64,000 bases of DNA, from positions 1-64,000 of the forward strand of contig CATECQ010000050.1 in the NCBI GenBank assembly GCA_949498985.1, written 5' to 3'. Source of the DNA: Glaciecola sp. HTCC2999. GTDB lineage: Bacteria > Pseudomonadota > Gammaproteobacteria > Enterobacterales > Alteromonadaceae. The position numbers and the translations under genes were made by a program. Shown in pieces: positions 25,147-34,408 of this stretch (its first letter is position 1; each line of letters begins with the position of its first letter). Below the pieces are notes generated by a model. That model was given only the letters and a program-made list of their open reading frames with translations, ran no database searches and was not told where the DNA came from.

Positions 25147-26297
25147 GCGTTAGTCTCCGTATCGATGTTATGATGTTTACGAATTACCGAATTCACAATA
25201 TTACCGCTGTGTGTGATCACACAGCTTTGTAAAATGTCATCGTTTAAATCTAAATTCACAGTGTTGGTCTCTTTATCCGCAAATTCACTGATCAAATTGA
25301 GCATGTTGTTGGCATACATTTGGCTTGCATCTTTTGCTACCATGCACGGCCAGTTACCATTGCCAATGATGTAGACGTTTTGTTCTAAAACGGTTTTTCC
25401 GGGAATTGAGCCCTCCACGTTACCTCCATTTTCAGCAGCCATATCGACAATCACACTTCCTGGTTTCATCTTCCCTATTGTTTCTTTATTAATTAAACGA
25501 GGCGGTTTACGTCCAAATAGTTGTGCGGTAGTAATAACGATATCTGAATCTGCAATACAGGCTGCCTGAGCGGCTTGTTGTATGGCCATTTGTTCAGATG
25601 TCAGTTCAGTTGCATAACCTTGTTCCGTTTGGGCTGTTTGTCCAAGATCAATTTCCAAGAACTTACCCCCCAGTGATTTGACTTGTTCAGCAACCACTGG
25701 ACGAGTATCAAAGGCGGTGACCGTTGCTCCTAGGCGTTTTGCTGTTGCGATGGCTTGAAGACCAGCAACACCTGCCCCAATTACAAACACCTTTGCAGAT
25801 TTTATTGTGCCGGATGGGGTCATCATCATAGGAAAGATAGTATTGAGTTGTTGCATTCCAATACTCACCATAGAATAACCGGCTAGACTGGCTTGAGAAC
25901 TCAAGGCATCCATTTTTTGACAACGACTTGAACGAGGAATCATTTCAACACTGATACTTGTTTGTCCTGAGCCAGATAATGATGTCAAATAATCTAATTC
26001 ATTAAATGGGTCAAGGAAACTAATCAAACAGGCTTTGGGTTTGCATATTTTGATATCGGATAAAGGCAGTTTGTTAACTGTGATCACTATATCTCCAGCA
26101 GCGAGTGTATTATCTCGTGGGAGAACTGTTGCGCCTGCGGCTTCATATGCCTCATCGGAGATAAATATATCCTCTCCTAATCCGCTTTCAATGATTATCT
26201 CTAAACCTAATAATGAATAGGCTTTAAGGTTGCTAGGCATTAATGCGCAACGTTTTTCATCCTGTTTTCGGTCTTTTGGAAATGCAATTGTGGTCAT
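25143..26297 (-). CDS. pntAa: NAD(P) transhydrogenase alpha subunit, soluble NAD-binding part
   Basis: The protein (384 residues from the chosen start) carries domain I, which binds NAD(H). It has an AlaDH/PNT N-terminal part (FPKDRKQDEKRCALMPSN), SLAGYSMVSIG, the Rossmann motif VIGAGVAGLQAIATAKRLGA, FDTRPVVAEQVKSLGGKF, and VIVDMAAENGGNVEGS. The frame opens earlier, but GAGGGGG lies at a proper distance from ATG 26297, giving the usual MTTIAFPKD start. It is the first gene of the pnt operon, 95 bases after the phaC stop, so it may share a phaC transcript. Confidence 0.93.
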   Translation of the reverse strand: MTTIAFPKDRKQDEKRCALMPSNLKAYSLLGLEIIIESGLGEDIFISDEAYEAAGATVLPRDNTLAAGDIVITVNKLPLSDIKICKPKACLISFLDPFNELDYLTSLSGSGQTSISVEMIPRSSRCQKMDALSSQASLAGYSMVSIGMQQLNTIFPMMMTPSGTIKSAKVFVIGAGVAGLQAIATAKRLGATVTAFDTRPVVAEQVKSLGGKFLEIDLGQTAQTEQGYATELTSEQMAIQQAAQAACIADSDIVITTAQLFGRKPPRLINKETIGKMKPGSVIVDMAAENGGNVEGSIPGKTVLEQNVYIIGNGNWPCMVAKDASQMYANNMLNLISEFADKETNTVNLDLNDDILQSCVITHSGNIVNSVIRKHHNIDTETNA

Positions 26298-26420
26298 CAT
26301 AACCCCCTCTTTTAATTCAAAATTAAGGCACAAGTAAACGCAGTCGTTTATTTCAACAACATCAGCTATCTGGATTAAAACGCATCTTATTAATACTTGA
26401 CGCGTTTGCTGTTGTAATTA

Positions 26421-28202
26421 TTACAAGCGTTTCAAGACATATTTCCCAGGCGCTGGATAGAGCGCGGGATAATCTTTGTGTGCTCCAGGCACGAGTGCTT
26501 TTGTCTGTTTACTTGATTTTTGGTTAAGCCATGCATGCCAATCACTCCACCAGGAACCGGGGTGTTCAGTTGCACCGCTAAACCATTCTTCTGCGTCATT
26601 AGGTAGGTTATTATTGAGCCAATGTGGGTATTTACCCCCATTAATTGGATTGATCACGCCCGCTAAGTGGCCTGAACCAGCTAAAACAAACCGTTTAGCT
26701 CCAGATACATATTGTAATCCTTGGTATGCTGATTTCCATAGTACTATATGATCTGCCATTGTGGCAAGAAAATAGACGGGAATATCGATGTTTGATAAGT
26801 CTATTCCGACTCCATCGATGCTCCAGCTATTAGGATCTATCAATTTATTTTCCCAATAGGTGTTACGTAAGTATTGTTTATAACACGCTGCTGGAATGTT
26901 GGTAGAGTCAGAATTCCAATATAAGATATCAAAGGGTGCAGGGTCTTTGCCCTGTAAATAATTTTTGATAAAGAACGACCAAAATAGACTATTTTCTCTA
27001 AGTAAACTAAATGAAAGACCCAGGATCCTGCCATCAAAGATCCCTTTGATATCAGCATTGTTTTCGATTATGGGTAACATTTCTTCAGAGAGATAATTTC
27101 CGATTTCACCGGGTTCAGAAAAGTCTAACAAGGTAGTTAGTAGGGTTAATGAAGCAATACGATTATCGCCTATAGCACGCAGGTAAGCTGTGGTAACAGA
27201 ACTCAGTGTGCCACCGACACAAAAACCGGTAAGATTGACTTGTTTTGCTTTAGCAATAGTACACACAACATCTAAGGCAGCGATGGGACCTTGTTGCATA
27301 TAATCGGTAAAATCCGTTTCTGCTAAGTCCGCATCGGGGTTGACCCAAGAAATCATGAATACATCATTACCTGCGTCTAGAAGGGCTTTAACCGCAGATT
27401 TTTGTTCGTCTAAATCCAATACATAATATTTATTGATAAATGGTGGTACGAATAAGAAAGGTAATTCATTGGTTTGCTTGACTGTCGGATGATAGTGAAT
27501 CAATTCTATCAATTGGTTTTTATAAACCACTTCACCAGAAGTCATGGCTAAGTTCTTGCCTACGGTAAAGGCATCCGGATCCGTTTGGGTCATTTTAAAT
27601 GCTTCTAATGGAGATTTTTCTAAGTCTTCCATGAAGTTTTGCATGCCTTTAAGGATGCTTTCGCCATTAGATTTTAAAATATCCTCACACACTTCAGGGT
27701 TCGTGAGAACATAGTTGGTCGGAGAGACAGAGTTGATATATTGACGTGTGTAAAACTTGATTTGATCTGCGGTTTTTTCATCTTTGAATTCCATCGCGTC
27801 AACCATGCTTTCAAGCATCTTTGAATTCAATAAATACGCTTGCTTAAGATAGTTAAAAACAGGATTTTCTTGCCATTCATCATGTCCAAAACGACGATCA
27901 GAACGGGGTTCTGTGATCACAGGCTGAGAAGCTTCACCCATCATTGCCATACTGGCTTGTTGCCAAAGTGCCGATTGTTTTTCCATAAAGGAGATATGTG
28001 ATTGGATCAATTTGGCTGAATCAATTTCTACTTTGTCTGACATTAACGAGATAAGTTTGTTAGGATCCAAAACTGAAGTAACATGAGAAATATGGGTATC
28101 ATCTAGCGCTTGCTTGGTAAAAATATCTTGCACCATAGCATTAAATACTTGGCTGTATTTATTGATACTTTGGAGTATTTCTTCGTGCTCATGCTGTTTC
28201 AT
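26421..28202 (-). CDS. phaC: Poly(R)-hydroxyalkanoate synthase, class I type
   Basis: This 593-residue synthase polymerises 3-hydroxyacyl-CoA on the granule surface. The lipase-like box holds the catalytic Cys328 in LTGFCVGGTLSS. The catalytic Asp lies in MADHIVLWKSAYQG and the His in GSGHLAGVINP; VFMISWVNPD and the C-terminal SWWSDWHAWL are also class I features. The frame opens 11 codons earlier, but AAGG precedes the ATG at 28202 by 8 bases. It heads a run phaC-pntAa-pntAb-pntB-phaR on one strand and is divergent from mrcB. Confidence 0.95.
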   Translation of the reverse strand: MKQHEHEEILQSINKYSQVFNAMVQDIFTKQALDDTHISHVTSVLDPNKLISLMSDKVEIDSAKLIQSHISFMEKQSALWQQASMAMMGEASQPVITEPRSDRRFGHDEWQENPVFNYLKQAYLLNSKMLESMVDAMEFKDEKTADQIKFYTRQYINSVSPTNYVLTNPEVCEDILKSNGESILKGMQNFMEDLEKSPLEAFKMTQTDPDAFTVGKNLAMTSGEVVYKNQLIELIHYHPTVKQTNELPFLFVPPFINKYYVLDLDEQKSAVKALLDAGNDVFMISWVNPDADLAETDFTDYMQQGPIAALDVVCTIAKAKQVNLTGFCVGGTLSSVTTAYLRAIGDNRIASLTLLTTLLDFSEPGEIGNYLSEEMLPIIENNADIKGIFDGRILGLSFSLLRENSLFWSFFIKNYLQGKDPAPFDILYWNSDSTNIPAACYKQYLRNTYWENKLIDPNSWSIDGVGIDLSNIDIPVYFLATMADHIVLWKSAYQGLQYVSGAKRFVLAGSGHLAGVINPINGGKYPHWLNNNLPNDAEEWFSGATEHPGSWWSDWHAWLNQKSSKQTKALVPGAHKDYPALYPAPGKYVLKRL

Positions 28203-28438
28203 GATAGCGCCTTGTCTATACAGTAAAATGGTCAATTAATAACCATACTAGAAATTACTGGATAGCTTGTCTATAACATTACGACTAGAGTGTTACAGCG
28301 TTGTTGTTAGCGCTGGGTTAATAAATAATTAACGTTCTGTATTTTTTTGGTTTTGAGAAAAAATAGTCTGATAGTTATCAACAGTTTATGAGATTTGCTA
28401 AATATGCGAATTGTCAATGCAAAAATGGGAAATAAAAC
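28203..28438. promoter_or_regulatory. Divergent promoter region between phaC and mrcB
   Basis: No gene is seen in these 236 bases. They hold two dyads: CAGCG (28296-28300) with CGCTG (28311-28315), and GTTAAT (28317-28322) with ATTAAC (28328-28333). No TGC-N3-GCA motif like that before the phasins is present, so direct PhaR control of phaC is not supported here. Confidence 0.4.
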
Positions 28439-30745
28439 GTGCTAAAAAATATATTCGGCTGGTTCAAATCCCACTTTTGGCCATTGATGATCGTCATTCT
28501 CACATTAGTGGGGGCGTATTTACTGTATTTAGATGCCCTCATTAAACCGCATTTTTCAGGCAATAAGTGGCAAGTGCCAGCTCAAATCTATGCAAGACCG
28601 TTGACATTTAGTATTAACGAAGAAATTACTCAAAAAGAAATTATTGATGAACTTAAATTATTAGGTTATCGCCGTGAATCAATCGTTTCTAATGTGGGAG
28701 AATATGCAGTTGGGCAGACCTCAGTTGTGGTGCATCGCCGTGCGTTTGATTTTGCCGATGGGTATGCGCCGCAACGCCATGTCCGGATCCGTTGGCAAGC
28801 TGGCCGTGTAAGCGCTATCCATGATTTAGATACCAATCAGTCCTTACCACAATTACGATTTGAACCTTGGTTGGTTACTCGATTAGTCCCTGGTAGTCAT
28901 GAAGATCGCATGTTGATTTCGCTAGATGATGTCCCTTTGATTTTGATCGAAGCGCTGATTTTAGTAGAAGATCGCAGTTTCTATTCTCATTGGGGAGTGA
29001 ATCCTATCGGTATCGTTCGAGCATTAATTGCAAATATTAATGCTGGACGAAAAGTTCAAGGTGGTTCAACTTTGACCCAGCAGTTAGTTAAAAATCTATA
29101 TTTAACTCGCGAACAGTCTTACATCCGTAAAATTAAAGAAGCTTTCATGGCATTAGTGATCGATGCACGCTACAGCAAAGAGGCGATTTTACAAGCCTAT
29201 TTAAATGAAGTGTTTGTGGGGCAGAATGGCGGGAAAGCCATCCATGGTTTTGGTTTAGCGGCACACTTTTATTTTGATCGTCCACTCAATGAGCTGAACC
29301 TGCCTGAAATCGCAACATTGGTTGGGATGCTTAAAGGTCCATCTTACTTCAATCCACGCCGTGCACCAAAAAGAGCACAAGTGCGTCGAGATTTAGTACT
29401 TAAAGTGTTATTTGATGCAGATAAAATCGATAAACAAGAATATTTAACCTCAATCAATACTCCATTAAATGTAGCCGATGCTTCTAGTTTAGCCAGTGGC
29501 AAGCATCCAGCATTTATGGATCAAGTTGCACGTGAGCTGAATACTATTTTAGCTGACCCTAATATTCGACAATCCGGTTTAAAAGTCTTTACTACTTTAG
29601 ATATTAATGCACAGCGTCGGGCAGAAAAGGCCTTATCGTCAAGAGTTGCTAACTTAGCAAAGCAGCGTAACGTCACTACCTTACAAGGAGCCATGGTGAT
29701 CAGTGATATTCGTAGTGGCGGTATTCGAACGATCATCGGTGATGCTGTTGTTGATACGAAAGGATTCAATCGCGCGCTTGATGCTCGCCGTTCGATTGGC
29801 TCGTTAATTAAGCCAGCCATCTACTACAATGCATTACGCGACCCGTCTCAATATCAACTCGCTAGCATGTTACCTGATAAGGCGATTGTGCTAGAAGATC
29901 AACAAGGTAAAAAATGGTCACCACAAAATGCGGATAAGCAATTTTTAGGAGAAGTGCGTTTGTTAGATGCATTGATAAATTCACGCAATTTACCTGCTGT
30001 ACAAGTGGCGTTAGATACTGGTATCGATAATGTGGTAGCAACATTGACTGCACTTGGCGTGAATGAGTCCGTACCAGCCTTACCCGCTATTTCATTAGGT
30101 GCTGTGAATCTATCGGCAATACAAGTCAATCAAATGTATCAAACCCTTGCAAATGATGGTTTATACAAACCCTTACATGCAGTCAGTGCGGTATTATCAC
30201 CTGACAATGTGTTGTTATGGAAACACAGTAATTTCAGTGAACAACGAATTAATGAACAAGTCGCGTACTTGTTAAATTATGCGCTTCATAAAGTGACTAA
30301 AGATGGCACTGCTAAACAGCTTGGGTTGCGCTTTACCGATATAAATTTGGCAGGCAAAACGGGAACGACGAATGATTATCGTGATAGTTGGTTTGTCGGT
30401 TTTGACCGAAATTTGCTTGCGAGTATATGGGTGGGTGACGATAACAATGCTAAGACGGGTCTCACAGGCAGTAGTGGGGCGATGCAAGTTTATATGGATT
30501 TTCAATTTCAAATGGAACCAAAATCACTCTCAAGGAGATTTCCTGCAGGGTTAGAAATTGCGCATTTTAACGCCCAGACTGGCGCACAAATGCTAGCAGG
30601 CTGTCCGGGAAGTATTTCCTTACCCGCTATATCTTCAGGCTTAACAGAACAAGTGTTAAGTTGTAGTGGTTCCAAAGTAAATAAGCCAAAGCCGGTGCAA
30701 CCCAAACATAAATCATGGTGGGAGAGAATATTAGGGAGCTTGTAA
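28439..30745 (+). CDS. mrcB: Penicillin-binding protein 1B, bifunctional transglycosylase-transpeptidase
   Basis: The 768-residue protein builds peptidoglycan. It has a short cytoplasmic start, one transmembrane helix near residues 13-33, a UB2H-like region, and a GT51 glycosyltransferase domain (ILVEDRSFYSHWGVNP, GGSTLTQQLVKNLYLTREQS, EVFVGQNGG). The transpeptidase domain has its Ser in SIGSLIKP, the SRNLPAVQ motif, and KTGTTNDYRDSWFVG. The start is GTG preceded by GGGAAA. The tail is Lys/Pro-rich. It stands alone and is convergent with the frameshifted gene at 30.8 kb. Confidence 0.95.
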   Translation: MLKNIFGWFKSHFWPLMIVILTLVGAYLLYLDALIKPHFSGNKWQVPAQIYARPLTFSINEEITQKEIIDELKLLGYRRESIVSNVGEYAVGQTSVVVHRRAFDFADGYAPQRHVRIRWQAGRVSAIHDLDTNQSLPQLRFEPWLVTRLVPGSHEDRMLISLDDVPLILIEALILVEDRSFYSHWGVNPIGIVRALIANINAGRKVQGGSTLTQQLVKNLYLTREQSYIRKIKEAFMALVIDARYSKEAILQAYLNEVFVGQNGGKAIHGFGLAAHFYFDRPLNELNLPEIATLVGMLKGPSYFNPRRAPKRAQVRRDLVLKVLFDADKIDKQEYLTSINTPLNVADASSLASGKHPAFMDQVARELNTILADPNIRQSGLKVFTTLDINAQRRAEKALSSRVANLAKQRNVTTLQGAMVISDIRSGGIRTIIGDAVVDTKGFNRALDARRSIGSLIKPAIYYNALRDPSQYQLASMLPDKAIVLEDQQGKKWSPQNADKQFLGEVRLLDALINSRNLPAVQVALDTGIDNVVATLTALGVNESVPALPAISLGAVNLSAIQVNQMYQTLANDGLYKPLHAVSAVLSPDNVLLWKHSNFSEQRINEQVAYLLNYALHKVTKDGTAKQLGLRFTDINLAGKTGTTNDYRDSWFVGFDRNLLASIWVGDDNNAKTGLTGSSGAMQVYMDFQFQMEPKSLSRRFPAGLEIAHFNAQTGAQMLAGCPGSISLPAISSGLTEQVLSCSGSKVNKPKPVQPKHKSWWERILGSL

Positions 30746-30776
30746 TAGCCATATTAAGTTGATGCTTTTATACTCA

Positions 30777-31564
30777 TTATTCAGGGGGTCGGCGACTCGG
30801 TGGGATGAGGGATTTTGAGCGATCTTGAGAACTCATTTTCTGTAAACGCTTTTGAATAAACGGGTCAATGTCACCATTCTGTTGGCACACTACTGCATTT
30901 AACGTAAACATACTAATCGTTGCCAGTACTTGATTTATCCCCTTGGCACAATCTACATCAATCTTAGCATCATATATTAACTTCTCATCTTGTCTCTTTA
31001 TACTTAATGGTGCATTACCTTGGAACAATTTCGGACTAATTTGCTCTCGGGCAAACGCCGTTGCTTGACGTTGATTGAGCTCATTTAATTTATCACCTGT
31101 TTGTTGATTAAAATATTGCGTTATCGCTTGGTTTGTTGAAATTGAATCCTAGTTTGCGCTTGCATCTCTTCTGTTGGCTCAATCGGATTCGTATTTGAGG
31201 CTATAGGGGAATTATCTTCATAGCTCCCTGGATTCTTGGTAATGGCCACGGAAGGACTGTGTTTGTAATTGGCTGGTGAATTCTCATTGATGTTGTTAAT
31301 GGTATTTACAGGTAAATCTGTAAGGGTTTTCACAGGAAGCGTAATTAGCGTCGCATTCATTTTGGGAGCTTTGCTCGCTAATGTGGGAGCCGGCGTGCTA
31401 GAAAACGTATTCAGTACAACTAGTAATCCACTATGCAACATTATTGAGACGATAATCCCGATCCAAATATGTTTACGCTGAGCCAAGGTATTCGGCCGTT
31501 CCTGCGCGTCAAATAAGGGTATGTGATCGTTAATTATTGGCTCCATAACGAATAAGAAAGTCAA
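30777..31564 (-). pseudogene. Frameshifted TonB-like membrane-anchored periplasmic protein
   Basis: The first part (31564 down to 31121) has a transmembrane helix (IWIGIIVSIMLHSGLLVVLN) and a Ser/Thr/Pro/Asn-rich periplasmic stretch ending QTRIQFQQTKR. A second frame, open from just upstream, continues TNQAITQYFNQQTGDKLNE and runs to 30777 with a Cys pair (DVDCAKG, VVCQQNG). Adding one base in the AAA at about 31132 joins both frames into one protein of about 260 residues. The layout, an N-terminal anchor with a low-complexity linker, resembles TonB/TolA types, but no TonB C-terminal motif is seen and I do not recognise the family. It is either a real frameshift or a sequencing error. Confidence 0.65.
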
Positions 31565-31619
31565 AAAACCAATTAGTTCATATTTGTTGGAATGATATCA
31601 GCGTTATCGACTATTGGTG

Positions 31620-31636
31620 TGCACTCATTAAGTGCA
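31620..31636 (+). promoter_or_regulatory. NtrC-binding site upstream of glnK
   Basis: TGCACT-CATTA-AGTGCA matches the NtrC enhancer pattern TGCACY-N5-RGTGCA as a perfect dyad. A GGTGCA half site follows at 31662-31667. It lies about 100 bases upstream of the sigma-54 promoter, the usual distance. Confidence 0.8.
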
Positions 31637-31703
31637 ATATGAACTGAACTTGGCAGATAGGGGTGCATCAAGCAAATGACGCTTTCCTAGAGTGAGACGC
31701 TAA

Positions 31704-32129
<426 letters not shown>

Positions 32130-32140
32130 GGAGCACGATC

Positions 32141-33379
32141 ATGGAAACAACATTTGAATTAGGTTACGCACTAGATACATTTTATTTTTTAATCTGTGGT
32201 GCATTTGTAATGTGGATGGCAGCCGGTTTTGCCATGTTAGAGGCTGGTTTAGTCCGCTCTAAGAACACGACTGAAATTTTAACTAAAAATATTGCGCTAT
32301 ACGCAATCGCTTCAATTATGTACATGATATGTGGTTACTACATCATGTATGGTGGTGCTGGAATTTTCTTAGACGGTATCATCGGTGATGGGGCAACCGG
32401 TGTTGCTGAAGATGCAGCAACTTATGCACCCTCTGCTGATTTCTTCTTCCAAGTAGTATTTGTTGCAACAGCGATGTCAATCGTATCTGGTGCGGTAGCT
32501 GAGCGTATGAAGTTATGGGCTTTCTTAGCATTTACTGTTGTAATGACGGGTTTCATCTATCCAATGGAAGGTTCTTGGACATGGAACGGTGCGTCTGTTT
32601 TTGGTATGTATACCTTAGGTGATTTAGGTTTCTCAGACTTCGCAGGTTCGGGTATTGTTCACATGGCAGGTGCATCAGCTGCTTTAGCCGGTGTATTAGT
32701 GCTAGGCGCACGTAAAGGTAAATACACCAAAGATGGTAAAATCAACGCTATTCCAGGTTGTAACTTGCCATTAGCTACATTAGGTACATTTATTTTATGG
32801 ATGGGTTGGTTTGGCTTTAACGGTGGTTCTGTATTGGCCACTGCGACAGTTGAAAGTGCAAATGCGGTAGCAGTCGTCTTCATGAACACTAATATGGCAG
32901 CAGCTGGTGGTGGTGTTGCAGCATTATTATTAGCACGTATTTTATTTGGTAAAGCAGATTTAACGATGGCATTAAACGGTGCATTAGCTGGACTAGTTGC
33001 GATCACTGCAGAACCATCAACACCAACACCATTACAAGCCACTATCTTTGGTGCTATTGGTGGTGTACTAGTGGTATTTAGTATCTTATCTCTTGATAAA
33101 TTGAAGATTGATGATCCTGTCGGTGCCATTTCTGTTCATGGTGTAGTCGGTCTGTTAGGTTTATTATTAGTACCAATCACTAATGACGGTTCTTCTTTCT
33201 CTGGGCAAATCATTGGCGCATTAACTATCTTTGTATGGGTATTCGGAACCAGCATGGTGGTATGGTTAGCGTTGAAGGCGACAATGGGTATCCGTGTTAG
33301 CGAGCAAGAAGAATATGAAGGTGTGGATGTCAGTGAGTGTGGTTTAGAAGCTTACCCTGACTTTACTACGTCAAAATAA
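32141..33379 (+). CDS. amtB: Ammonium transporter
   Basis: The 412-residue transporter has eleven predicted helices. The pore twin histidines are His174 in GIVHMAGASAALAG and His333 in ISVHGVVGLLG. MLEAGLVRSKN and FNGGSVLATATVES are also typical. Unlike E. coli AmtB it has no cleavable signal; it begins with a short acidic METTFELGYALD. GGAG lies before the ATG. It forms the glnK-amtB operon under the upstream sigma-54 promoter and ends before a strong terminator. Confidence 0.96.
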   Translation: METTFELGYALDTFYFLICGAFVMWMAAGFAMLEAGLVRSKNTTEILTKNIALYAIASIMYMICGYYIMYGGAGIFLDGIIGDGATGVAEDAATYAPSADFFFQVVFVATAMSIVSGAVAERMKLWAFLAFTVVMTGFIYPMEGSWTWNGASVFGMYTLGDLGFSDFAGSGIVHMAGASAALAGVLVLGARKGKYTKDGKINAIPGCNLPLATLGTFILWMGWFGFNGGSVLATATVESANAVAVVFMNTNMAAAGGGVAALLLARILFGKADLTMALNGALAGLVAITAEPSTPTPLQATIFGAIGGVLVVFSILSLDKLKIDDPVGAISVHGVVGLLGLLLVPITNDGSSFSGQIIGALTIFVWVFGTSMVVWLALKATMGIRVSEQEEYEGVDVSECGLEAYPDFTTSK

Positions 33380-33420
33380 GATTTCATAAAACAATAAAGT
33401 AACAATATAAAGTGTGTGTT

Positions 33421-33446
33421 AGCCCTTCCTTGGAAGGGCTTTTTTA
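33421..33446 (+). terminator. Terminator of glnK-amtB
   Basis: AGCCCTTCC (33421-33429) and GGAAGGGCT (33432-33440) form a tight hairpin followed by TTTTTT. Confidence 0.93.
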
Positions 33447-33470
33447 TAAGGTGAAGATTAACAATTTCGA

Positions 33471-34049
33471 TTATTTACGAGATGTGTTATCAATGAATTG
33501 AATAACTTTGGCAGGATTACCGGCAATCACGACATTATCTTCAAAGCTTTTAGTGACCACACTGCCAGCCCCCACAACGACATTATGTCCTAATTTTACA
33601 CCTGGATTGATCACTGCATTACCGCCTATCCAACAGTTATTGCCAATACTGATAGATTTTGCAAATTCAATGCCCTTTTTACGAGCAATAGGGTCTAGTG
33701 GATGTGCTGCAGTATAAATGTGTACATTCGGGCCTAGCATACAATCATCGCCAATGGTTACTGGGGCACAATCCAAAATCACACACCCAAAGTTGGCATA
33801 AAAATTTTCACCGACATGAATGTTATAGCCATAATCACATTTAAATGTGGATTCTACGTATAGACGTTTCCCGGTCGAACCAAAAAGTTGGTGCAAAAGA
33901 ACAGCACGCTGCTTTACTTTGTCTTGTGGAATGGCGTTAAGCATATCAAGCTGTTTTCTGGCGGCAAAGCGTTCATGTACAAGTGTTTTATCACTCGCAA
34001 AATACTCAAGCCCTTGGATCATTTTTTGTTTTTCAGTTAATGTACTCAT
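33471..34049 (-). CDS. maa: Maltose/galactoside O-acetyltransferase family protein
   Basis: The 192-residue left-handed beta-helix enzyme transfers acetyl from acetyl-CoA to a sugar. It has an N-terminal Mac domain ([21 protein letters not shown]), the [19 protein letters not shown] region, the catalytic His in [10 protein letters not shown], and hexapeptide turns ([37 protein letters not shown]). The frame opens 26 codons earlier, but [10 protein letters not shown] fits the family start and frees the space needed by the divergent VF530 gene. The natural substrate is unknown. Confidence 0.88.
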   Translation of the reverse strand: MSTLTEKQKMIQGLEYFASDKTLVHERFAARKQLDMLNAIPQDKVKQRAVLLHQLFGSTGKRLYVESTFKCDYGYNIHVGENFYANFGCVILDCAPVTIGDDCMLGPNVHIYTAAHPLDPIARKKGIEFAKSISIGNNCWIGGNAVINPGVKLGHNVVVGAGSVVTKSFEDNVVIAGNPAKVIQFIDNTSRK

Positions 34050-34086
34050 CAATGTCTTATTAGTTGTTAATGAAAAGAGAAAACAG

Positions 34087-34320
34087 ATGTCAGGTAAGCC
34101 TATTGAAGCAACGACGCAAAAAAACAATCCGTTGCATGGATTAACGTTACAGACGATTTTGACTCAGTTAGTCGAACATTATGGATGGACAGACTTGTCA
34201 ATCATGATAAATATTAACTGCTTCAAAAATGATCCATCGATCAAATCGTCATTAAAGTTTTTGCGTAAAACCCAGTGGGCTCGTACCAAAGTTGAAGCAT
34301 TGTATCTTGATACATTTTAA
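34087..34320 (+). CDS. VF530 family small DNA-binding protein (DUF2132)
   Basis: The 77-residue protein contains [34 protein letters not shown] and [21 protein letters not shown], the complete signature of the VF530/DUF2132 family, whose structure from Vibrio fischeri is a helical fold suggested to bind DNA. The frame is open far upstream because of the antisense maa gene; the ATG at 34087 after GAGAAAAC is the sensible start. Its role is not known. Confidence 0.85.
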   Translation: MSGKPIEATTQKNNPLHGLTLQTILTQLVEHYGWTDLSIMININCFKNDPSIKSSLKFLRKTQWARTKVEALYLDTF

Positions 34321-34408
34321 ACTTCACGCGTGAGTATAGATAGTTACAGGTACTCATGCTTACTCATGTGTTTGGAATCCTATAATACACTCTTTAAAGG
34401 GAAATGTT

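Noticed and set aside
30880-30897. A TGGCAC box resembling a sigma-54 promoter on the plus strand.
   Set aside because: The spacing to the -12 element is one base short and it lies opposite a coding frame with no gene downstream in that direction.
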